A stretch of 17,684 bases of DNA, from contig JACQCW010000101.1 in the NCBI GenBank assembly GCA_016201425.1, positions 1 to 17,684 on the forward strand. The letters run 5' to 3'. Shown here piece by piece: positions 12,270-17,684 of the stretch; the stretch's first letter is position 1, and each line of letters starts with the position of its first letter. The position numbers and the translations under genes were made by a program. Origin of the DNA: Candidatus Vogelbacteria bacterium (lineage in GTDB: Bacteria; Patescibacteria; Paceibacteria; UBA9973; UBA12445). Below the pieces are notes generated by a model. It had not been told where the DNA came from. It did no database searches and worked only from the letters and a program-made list of their open reading frames with translations.

Positions 12270-12298
12270 TTGACGTATATATATAGATATGCTAGTAT
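12270..12298 (+). promoter_or_regulatory. consensus promoter of the 12377-13593 operon
   Basis: TTGACG (12270-12275), 17 nt of alternating AT ending TGC, and TAGTAT (12293-12298). The -10 region matches that of the 9120 promoter exactly. Confidence 0.8.
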
Positions 12299-12311
12299 AT
12301 CAGCAAACTCT

Positions 12312-12328
12312 AGCTCTTCACAATTCAA
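12312..12328 (+). promoter_or_regulatory. shared 5' leader element, copy 2
   Basis: AGCTCTTCACAATTCAA, identical to 11229-11245, starts 14 nt after the -10 box. The sequences diverge after it, so conservation is limited to the mRNA 5' end. Confidence 0.7.
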
Positions 12329-12376
12329 TACGAAAACTTTAAAACCTTACAGGACAAGCCGAAGGAGGCAAGTAAC

Positions 12377-13063
12377 ATGTCAACCCAAGAGAAGGCTCGA
12401 TCCTCCGGACGTGAAGATGTCGAGGAGGAGCAGGGCGAGGTTGCACAGGAAGTAGATCCTGCGGTCATCGAAGCACTGCTCAAGGACTCACAGAAACCTC
12501 GAATCTTTATCCCACTTAGTTGGGACAGGGAGAACCAAAAGACCGCCTACGCCAAAGCGCTAGCCGAACTCCAAAACGATCCGGCACACGTTGAGCTGAG
12601 AGAAAAGCACCGAATCTATCTGGAAATCCTTGCAGCACAAGCGGTCGATAATCAAGAGAGACTCCGCCTAGCCCGAGAGGCTATGCCACCTGGTAGAATC
12701 TCGAAAGCTGGCTCACTCATCGCGAGTGGAGCCGGTATGTTCGCTTCGCTCATGCTTGCCTGTGTTACAGTGCCCTGCACAGCTATCGCAAGTGTGACCG
12801 TCAACGCTTTCAAGTTGATTCCAGCACTCACAGTGACTGCGTTCGCTGGTATGGTTTGTTACGTGATGTGCAGCTGTATGTCTCAGTTGATCGGCAGGGT
12901 AATTTGGTCTATCCCGGCACTACTCACGTGGATCAGTTCTAATCTTAGCTTCGGTCTCATCTTCGGGGCCATCTCAGTATACATCGGCTTCGGTTTCCTT
13001 ATGTCTGGAATATGCATGATCTTTGTTATGATTTGGTGGGCCGAGAACAAGGGTTATTACTAA
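12377..13063 (+). CDS. unknown membrane protein with acidic cytoplasmic N-domain
   Basis: The 228-residue protein is not recognised. Residues 1-28 are acidic and disordered (EDVEEEQGEVAQEVD). Residues 28-103 form charged helices (ALAELQNDPAHVELREKHRIYLEILAAQ). Residues 112-221 are hydrophobic with about four membrane passes (near 112-137, 145-167, 172-189, 193-221). The membrane part holds several Cys (129, 134, 161, 165, 167, 213). SD AAGGAGG (12362-12368) lies 8 nt before the ATG. The downstream secreted-protein gene follows after 116 nt without a terminator, so they form one unit. It shares promoter type and leader element with the pilin-like operon, which suggests a common cell-surface role; that is inference. 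Confidence 0.8.
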   Translation: MSTQEKARSSGREDVEEEQGEVAQEVDPAVIEALLKDSQKPRIFIPLSWDRENQKTAYAKALAELQNDPAHVELREKHRIYLEILAAQAVDNQERLRLAREAMPPGRISKAGSLIASGAGMFASLMLACVTVPCTAIASVTVNAFKLIPALTVTAFAGMVCYVMCSCMSQLIGRVIWSIPALLTWISSNLSFGLIFGAISVYIGFGFLMSGICMIFVMIWWAENKGYY

Positions 13064-13179
13064 TAAGGGGTGAGACACATCTACCGGATCACGACGACAA
13101 GGACTCCGATCTCTCTGAATACACAATGGAGTATAGGGAGTAGACACTACTACAAACACGAAATGCAAAGGAGAAGGCA

Positions 13180-13593
13180 ATGAGACTGCAAACGTTTATT
13201 CTCACTCTAGTGGTTGGACTTTCGTTCAATTATGGAAGCACTATCGCAAGCGAGCGAAGTGCGATAAAGACGACGGGGGTTGTGGTCTATGATAGTGGCA
13301 AGCCTGGAGATTTCTTTGCCACCTCACATACCGAGGTCTTCTTCGTTGGTTATGACTTGAGCGTCGCCGATACTCAGGGCAACCACACATACATCCCGAT
13401 CAACAGAATTGGAACACCTGTCAATTTCAAAAATGACATTCTCCGTATTCTATACGAATTCGAAACGACGCACTCGAATGACCTGAGAGTCACCAACTGG
13501 AAGATCGAGAAAGACCAAGAAACACACTTTACTCAAGCATTCGTCTTTGGTATCTGGATTGACCATGAACCAAAAAAGGTAATAGAGAAGTAA
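13180..13593 (+). CDS. unknown small secreted protein
   Basis: The 137-residue protein begins with a typical Sec signal: Arg2, hydrophobic 5-15, polar 16-23 and a likely cleavage site near TIAS (21-24). The mature part of about 113 residues is strand-rich (TTGVVVYDSG, TEVFFVGYDLSV, HTYIPINRIGTPV, ILRILYEFE) and contains no Cys, so it is probably a compact beta domain outside the membrane or tethered to it. No lipobox is present. SD AAAGGAGAAGG lies 5-8 nt before the ATG. It is the last gene of the 12377 operon, ending at a GC-rich terminator. No family was recognised. Confidence 0.78.
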   Translation: MRLQTFILTLVVGLSFNYGSTIASERSAIKTTGVVVYDSGKPGDFFATSHTEVFFVGYDLSVADTQGNHTYIPINRIGTPVNFKNDILRILYEFETTHSNDLRVTNWKIEKDQETHFTQAFVFGIWIDHEPKKVIEK

Positions 13594-13602
13594 GTTACAC
13601 AC

Positions 13603-13638
13603 GCCCCGGCGTTCGTTCGCGAACGACCGGGGCTTTTC
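13603..13638 (+). terminator. intrinsic terminator of the 12377-13593 operon
   Basis: GCCCCGG (13603-13609) and CGTTCG (13610-13615) pair with CGAACG (13620-13625) and CCGGGGC (13627-13633), with a single bulged A and a TTCG tetraloop. A short T4 run follows. Confidence 0.88.
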
Positions 13639-13697
13639 TATTGTCTGGACAAGAGTATAAATCAATGGTAGAACGTATTAGGAAAACTGATGAAAGT

Positions 13698-13733
13698 CCG
13701 CCTCAACGGCGGGTCCCGCTTTGGCGGGAGAGG
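13698..13733 (+). promoter_or_regulatory. tandem GC hairpins and SD upstream of purB
   Basis: CCGCC (13698-13702)/GGCGG (13708-13712) is followed by CCCGC (13715-13719)/GCGGG (13724-13728). The second stem runs into GAGAGG (13728-13733), the SD, 5 nt before ATG 13739. CCGCC can alternatively pair with GGCGG at 13723-13727, so two exclusive folds exist, one leaving the SD differently exposed. No promoter of the strong type was found upstream; TATAAA at 13656-13661 is a weak candidate -10. Confidence 0.5.
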
Positions 13734-13738
13734 AACAA

Positions 13739-15145
13739 ATGGAGATCTTTGACACAATCGCGCCAGTCGATAACCGATACTTTGATCCCGAATGTGCCGA
13801 GTATTTAAGCGATGCTGCATTTCTAAAATACAAAATCAAGGTCGAGCTGGCCTTGATCAAGACTCTTTGGAAGCGGAGGCTTTGTACTAAGGCTGTTTAT
13901 CAGGAAATTGAGAAGGCCTGCAAACAGATCACTCCGTCAGAAGTTGCGATCGAAGAGGAGAGGATCAGTCACGACGTACGAGCTATGGTCAACTGCATCA
14001 AGGGCAAACTTAGCGACAAGGCCAAGCCGTACGTTCATATGTTTGCCACATCCTCGGATATTGTCTGCACAGCTAATGCTCTGCGCTTCAAAGAGATCAC
14101 TAACAACGTTCTCTTTCCCGCACTATGCAACCTTGAATCTACACTAATCGACATTGCCGAAAAGTTTGCCGCAACTCCTCAGATCGGCCGCACTCATCGC
14201 CAACATGCTGTACCAATCACTTTCGGCTTTGCCATCGCGCAGTATGTCGATAGACTTGGCGGACTGCTTGAACAGCTAATTTGCCTTACCAACTTGCCAG
14301 GAAAATTCTCAGGAGCGTGTGGAGCTTATAATGCCCTGTCGCTTTCAGTAGATGATCCTGAAGAGTTTGAGAAGGAACTTCTTTTAGAGCTCGGTCTACA
14401 TCCCGCCAGAATTTCTACACAGATCACACCGCCCGAAGAGATGATTAGTCTCTTGTCACATCTAAGAACAATCACCGGCGTCATGGCAAATCTCGCGCGT
14501 GACATCCGTGGGTTACAACAGACCGAAGTGGCTGAAGTGAGCGAATCATTTGGTGCCAATCAGGTTGGCTCGTCAACAATGCCGCAAAAGAGAAACCCGA
14601 TTAGCTTTGAACGTGTCGAGAGCCTTTGGAAGATTATCTTCGGGCGTCTTGAGACAGTTTACCTAGATCAGATCTCAGACTTCCAACGCGACCTCACCAA
14701 CTCGGCGTCGAGCAGAACATATGGCGAGATCTTCGCTTATTTTGTCGCCATGACAAACGGGCTGACAAAAGCCCTCGCTAACCTTTCGATTGACGCTGAG
14801 AAGATGGAGTACAATCTTAGGATTCAAGGTGATCTCATCTTGGCCGAGCCACTCTACATTATTCTTTCGTCACTCGGTCATCCTAACGCCCATGAAGCAA
14901 TTAGGGTCCTGGCACAAGAAGCTCGAGATAGAAAACTTCCGATCACAATGCTCATCGCGTGCAATCCAGATCTTGAAAAATATACTGATAAAATGACAGA
15001 GAAGCAGAAGGGGATATTAAAAGATCCGAAGCATTACACAGGGGTTGCTAAAGACAAAGCCTTGAAGGTTGCCAAATATTGGCACGACGCACTAGCGCTC
15101 TTTGCAACTTACGATCTCGCTCCTATGAAAGACATAGCCAACTAG
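13739..15145 (+). CDS. purB: adenylosuccinate lyase
   Basis: This enzyme cleaves SAICAR to AICAR and adenylosuccinate to AMP, releasing fumarate, in purine synthesis and the purine nucleotide cycle. The 468-residue protein carries the fumarase/aspartase superfamily signature GSSTMPQKRNP (277-287) with the catalytic Ser in the GSS loop, the TSSDI substrate loop (near 104), and GRTHRQHA (150-157) with active-site His residues. EISHD-like RISHDVRAM (75-83) marks the PurB branch. The C-terminal helical domain is complete. ATG 13739 was chosen because GAGAGG sits 5 nt upstream. The in-frame TTG at 13721 lies within the hairpin loop and lacks an SD. It is the only purine gene here, and is monocistronic with a strong terminator. 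Confidence 0.95.
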   Translation: MEIFDTIAPVDNRYFDPECAEYLSDAAFLKYKIKVELALIKTLWKRRLCTKAVYQEIEKACKQITPSEVAIEEERISHDVRAMVNCIKGKLSDKAKPYVHMFATSSDIVCTANALRFKEITNNVLFPALCNLESTLIDIAEKFAATPQIGRTHRQHAVPITFGFAIAQYVDRLGGLLEQLICLTNLPGKFSGACGAYNALSLSVDDPEEFEKELLLELGLHPARISTQITPPEEMISLLSHLRTITGVMANLARDIRGLQQTEVAEVSESFGANQVGSSTMPQKRNPISFERVESLWKIIFGRLETVYLDQISDFQRDLTNSASSRTYGEIFAYFVAMTNGLTKALANLSIDAEKMEYNLRIQGDLILAEPLYIILSSLGHPNAHEAIRVLAQEARDRKLPITMLIACNPDLEKYTDKMTEKQKGILKDPKHYTGVAKDKALKVAKYWHDALALFATYDLAPMKDIAN

Positions 15146-15150
15146 TAGCA

Positions 15151-15185
15151 CCCCTCCGAAACACTTCGGAGGGGATTTTATTTTA
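15151..15185 (+). terminator. intrinsic terminator of purB
   Basis: CCCCTCCGAA (15151-15160) and TTCGGAGGGG (15165-15174) form a perfect 10-bp stem around ACAC, followed by ATTTTATTTT. The T-run exists only on the plus side. Confidence 0.93.
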
Positions 15186-16598
15186 AAAAAATCTAAAATA
15201 TTCGTTCTCAATAACAATCTCACGATCCATAAACTTTCGCTTAAAGTCACTATAGCCTTGCCAAGCGCGCGGCTCGCCAGACTCGCGAATATTACCAAAG
15301 TTTAAATATTTAATTCCACTCTTTAAAGCGTACTGATTCCAGTAATCAATAAGCCCCGTGCCCGCCTGATACTCTTGTCCTCTTTTTGTCATATACGCCA
15401 CTAGGTGAGCAGAGGTATTACCATAATCCATTACTGCTAACCCGCCCAATACCTCTCCATCTTTTTCTGTCACCCAGTACTCTATTTTAGCCGCACTCAA
15501 CCTTTCCAACATGCTGGCGAAAACTTTCTTGAGCGAGTTGCTTAGTAGCGACTGACCTAAGCCTGCAACAAACTTCTCTTTTGTTACCCTTTTTATTTCA
15601 ATATCTGAAGATAAAAACTTTTTTAGATCCCTTCGTGATGTTTGACTCCACGAATCTTTATAATTCTGTTTAACAATTGATACGCCGTTACCTCTTTGAT
15701 GAAGCGGTGGTAAAAAATTCTTGTGCCACGGCTTCGGAGCAAAGACTCTTCTCCATGGGCTCCAAAAAATAATGCCGTGTGTAATTCCGCTATCTTTCCT
15801 TATCTGTTCTGGAGTCGGCATCATATCAGTATGCATAGCGGTAATCACACCAAATCCAGCGAAAAGTGATTGTATGAAAAAATATTCCCCTGGTTTACCA
15901 ACAATCTTAAGTCCGCTCTTCTCTAAAGATTTTGCATAGGGCTCACTCTGAAAAATGTTGTAATAATGATCTGGTATTCGATTAATCAACGCTACTGAAA
16001 GTTTGTTGCCAGAGTATTTATCAGGTACCGCTTCAGGAAAAGCTTTATACCAAGCGTCAAAAATATCCTGACTTGGCTTGCTGAGCACCGTCGCGATATT
16101 GGCTAAAATCAAAGCACCCCTTGAAGCCACCGTACGCAAGTGCGAAAGAAAAGATTGATTCTTGAGGATAGGGGCTGGCTGATTACCTGAAAAAAGATCA
16201 ATGAGAATTAAATCGTAATGACTTTTGCACGATTCCAAATACACTTTGGCATCGCCGATAATGTAATTTACTTTGTGCTTGCAACAACTATGGCGCTCTC
16301 GACCGATCTCTATCATTACCGGATCATAATCGAGAGCATCTATAGTAGCCTCTGGCCAAAGTTTGGCAACTACATCAATAACCCGCCCAGCACCGACACC
16401 CAAGATTAATACTCTTTGTGGCCTCACATATCTTTTGTATTTGTAAATAAACTCTCTCCACAAACTATCTACATAATCCCCACCATAAAACTCTCCGCCG
16501 GGAATTTTAACTCTCCACGCTCCGGTAAAAGATTTCGAATATTCCAGCTCTCCATTGCGTGGAGAGATATACTTTTTTTTTGAATTTAAAAACGACAT
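15183..16598 (-). CDS. spermidine-synthase-like methyltransferase fold fused to a GNAT/FemAB-like acyltransferase
   Basis: The 471-residue protein has two parts. Residues 35-170 are a Rossmann SAM/dcSAM-binding fold of the spermidine-synthase type: VLILGVGAGR (63-72), acidic ALDYDP (88-93), GDAKVYL (115-121) and YDLILIDLF (128-136) with Asp134. Residues about 300-470 resemble the C-terminal acyltransferase half of FemAB/GNAT proteins: EYWVTEKDGEVLGGLAVMDY, then TGLIDYWNQYALKSGIKYLNFG and FKRKF. True spermidine synthase activity is doubtful because the polyamine gate residues were not recognised. A linker of about 100 residues joins the parts. The start is 9 nt after the FemAB gene's TGA stop, so the two are probably translated together. 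A role in cell-wall or surface-polymer modification is inferred from the FemAB context. Confidence 0.75.
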   Translation of the reverse strand: MSFLNSKKKYISPRNGELEYSKSFTGAWRVKIPGGEFYGGDYVDSLWREFIYKYKRYVRPQRVLILGVGAGRVIDVVAKLWPEATIDALDYDPVMIEIGRERHSCCKHKVNYIIGDAKVYLESCKSHYDLILIDLFSGNQPAPILKNQSFLSHLRTVASRGALILANIATVLSKPSQDIFDAWYKAFPEAVPDKYSGNKLSVALINRIPDHYYNIFQSEPYAKSLEKSGLKIVGKPGEYFFIQSLFAGFGVITAMHTDMMPTPEQIRKDSGITHGIIFWSPWRRVFAPKPWHKNFLPPLHQRGNGVSIVKQNYKDSWSQTSRRDLKKFLSSDIEIKRVTKEKFVAGLGQSLLSNSLKKVFASMLERLSAAKIEYWVTEKDGEVLGGLAVMDYGNTSAHLVAYMTKRGQEYQAGTGLIDYWNQYALKSGIKYLNFGNIRESGEPRAWQGYSDFKRKFMDREIVIENEYFRFF

Positions 16599-16607
16599 AC
16601 TCAGTAT

Positions 16608-17648
16608 TCAAATATACATCATAAGTGAGTAAAACCAGTACCACGACTTACTTACAACTACGTCATAGAGATCGCCATGCTCTAAACCCTTGCCACCAAA
16701 ACGCTGTTTAAAATTTGTAAACCCAACCCACTGTCTATAACCCCTGTATAAATTATCCTCCGGAGTAACAGACCCAAAATTATAGCCGTTAAGTCCAAGT
16801 CTTTTTGTTTCTTTAATCGCCTCCCACTGAGCTAAGTAAGTATATCCTACAGCTCTCTCACTATTACTCGACCCACCAAATAGCCAGTAAACGGTGGTGC
16901 CATAAACGACATAAATATTTATAAGAAGGATCTCTCCTTTGTAATATGCGACTACGAGGAATGCATTTTTATTCTTTTCGCAATTGTTAAAAATATTTAA
17001 ATAATAATCTCGAGGATAGTAGGTGAATGAGTCCCGTTTACCAGTCTCCTGCAAAAGCTCATAAAACTTATCAAAGTAATGGAGAAAATTTGACCTGACT
17101 ATTTCGATTTTAACCCCCAACCTCTCGGCTCGGTTAACACTGTATCTATTAACTTTTTTCATCCCAACCAAAATAGCTTTTTCGGTTTGGGTCGTGTCTA
17201 AGATCCACTCAAACTTAGGTTGGAAGATTCCGTCATACATGTATTTAGGGGCACGACTCACTAGACCCTTCTGTAGTAACACAGCATCCTGATCGGACAT
17301 ATAATGTGGATCAAAACGCAAAAAGATCGCGCCCTCACGCGAAGCCAGTTCTATTGCAAACTTCTTGAACCCTGGCCAGAAATCTTCTGATAATGAAAAA
17401 AATACCGGTCCATGGGGGACATACAAAAAGCTTTTGCTTAACATTATTGGATATTTGAGAATCTGAAATATAGCTAGAACTTTCCCCGATTCGCGTGCTA
17501 AAACCTTGTATCTGTAAACTTGTCTTCCTCTATCCTCATGCCACTCACCAAAAAAAGCGTTCTGGGGAAGTGGCAAATTATGGCCAGTAGCAAGTTCGTT
17601 GTAAGAACACAAATCAACTTGGTTAAACTCGAAGTCATCTATTCTCAT
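16608..17648 (-). CDS. FemAB-family aminoacyltransferase / GNAT-fold protein
   Basis: The 346-residue protein shows the double-GNAT FemABX pattern. The N-terminal half carries FLYVPHGPVFF and AIFLRFDPHY. A central GMKKVNRYSVNRAERLGVKIE matches the family's R-x-x-I-R-KA-x-x-GV segment. The second half carries AFLVVAYYKGEILLINIYVVYG, TYLAQWEAIKETKRLGLNGYNFG and a terminal GFTNFKQRFGG. FemABX proteins transfer amino acids from tRNA to peptidoglycan stem peptides, though many relatives act on other acceptors. ATG 17648 is preferred over an in-frame TTG at 17672, because TATAAT lies 6 nt before the ATG. The fusion gene follows 9 nt after its stop. Confidence 0.85.
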   Translation of the reverse strand: MRIDDFEFNQVDLCSYNELATGHNLPLPQNAFFGEWHEDRGRQVYRYKVLARESGKVLAIFQILKYPIMLSKSFLYVPHGPVFFSLSEDFWPGFKKFAIELASREGAIFLRFDPHYMSDQDAVLLQKGLVSRAPKYMYDGIFQPKFEWILDTTQTEKAILVGMKKVNRYSVNRAERLGVKIEIVRSNFLHYFDKFYELLQETGKRDSFTYYPRDYYLNIFNNCEKNKNAFLVVAYYKGEILLINIYVVYGTTVYWLFGGSSNSERAVGYTYLAQWEAIKETKRLGLNGYNFGSVTPEDNLYRGYRQWVGFTNFKQRFGGKGLEHGDLYDVVVSKSWYWFYSLMMYI

Positions 17649-17654
17649 AGAATT

Positions 17655-17660
17655 ATTATA
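17655..17660 (-). promoter_or_regulatory. -10 box placed for leaderless expression (FemAB gene)
   Basis: A perfect TATAAT on the minus strand (17660-17655) ends 6 nt before ATG 17648. GAGGAG (17666-17661) just upstream would lie 12 nt from the ATG, rather far for an SD, and overlaps the promoter position. The window ends too soon to judge the -35. Confidence 0.45.
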
Positions 17661-17684
17661 CTCCTCAGTCAAAAAACAAAAACA

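Noticed and set aside
13721..13738. TTG start for purB at 13721
   Set aside because: Falls in the hairpin loop with no SD; ATG 13739 has GAGAGG at 5 nt.
17649..17672. TTG start for the FemAB-like gene at 17672
   Set aside because: The extension (TEEYNNS) is unsupported and would include the TATAAT box; ATG 17648 fits family starts better.
1..17684. TGA recoding to Gly (genetic code 25)
   Set aside because: pyrF, the AsnRS-like gene and the FemAB gene end at TGA at the family-expected lengths.
1..17684. CRISPR array, tRNA, rRNA, insertion sequence or prophage genes
   Set aside because: No regularly spaced repeats, cloverleaf-like sequence, terminal inverted repeats with transposase, or phage-like proteins were found on either strand.

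Overview
The window (about 17.7 kb, mixed base composition) reads like a chromosome segment of an ultra-small-genome bacterium of the Candidate Phyla Radiation / Patescibacteria type. This is an inference from gene content: scattered single pyrimidine genes, a truncated class II aaRS-like enzyme, FemAB-type and spermidine-synthase-like fusions, a type IV pilin-like protein, many short unknown proteins, and several genes with no Shine-Dalgarno (SD) sequence. TGA is used as a stop (pyrF, the aaRS-like gene, the FemAB gene), so the TGA=Gly code of Gracilibacteria/Absconditabacteria is excluded. No rRNA, tRNA, CRISPR array, transposase or integrase was seen.

Layout. 1-700: 3' end of an upstream gene, a CYTH-like protein with a structured leader, and a probably bidirectional terminator. 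698-2203 (-): exported Gly/Gln-rich protein with a 60-residue repeat. 2288-5163 (+): a small kinase-like protein, pyrD, a toxin-antitoxin pair, and pyrF abutting the toxin stop. 5164-7087 (-): operon of a radical SAM enzyme and two unknown small proteins, with its own promoter and terminator. 7088-9123 (+): a leader with an intrinsic terminator, pyrE, and an AsnRS-like catalytic core without an anticodon-binding domain. 9120-9954 (+): unknown basic/acidic protein. 10003-11160 (-): Gfo/Idh/MocA oxidoreductase. 11188-13633 (+): two two-gene units (membrane protein plus pilin-like protein; membrane protein plus secreted protein) whose promoters and 5' mRNA ends share sequence. 13739-15145 (+): purB. 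15183-17648 (-): FemAB-like gene followed by a methyltransferase/spermidine-synthase-like plus acyltransferase fusion.

Two expression styles coexist. AT-rich housekeeping or metabolic genes (kinase-like, pyrD, antitoxin, AsnRS-like, FemAB) have a TANNNT -10-like box 6-8 nt before the start codon and no usable SD, as expected for leaderless mRNAs. The CYTH, radical SAM, 9325, membrane/pilin and purB genes have strong SDs, often with a hairpin just upstream. Four of these units have a consensus promoter of TTGAC(A/T/G)-17-TAGT(A/C)T with a TG one base before the -10. A fully new system cannot be proven from sequence alone. The best candidates for follow-up are the radical SAM operon with its operator-like palindrome, the two co-controlled surface-protein units with the shared 17-nt 5' element, and the toxin-antitoxin pair inside the pyrD-pyrF run.
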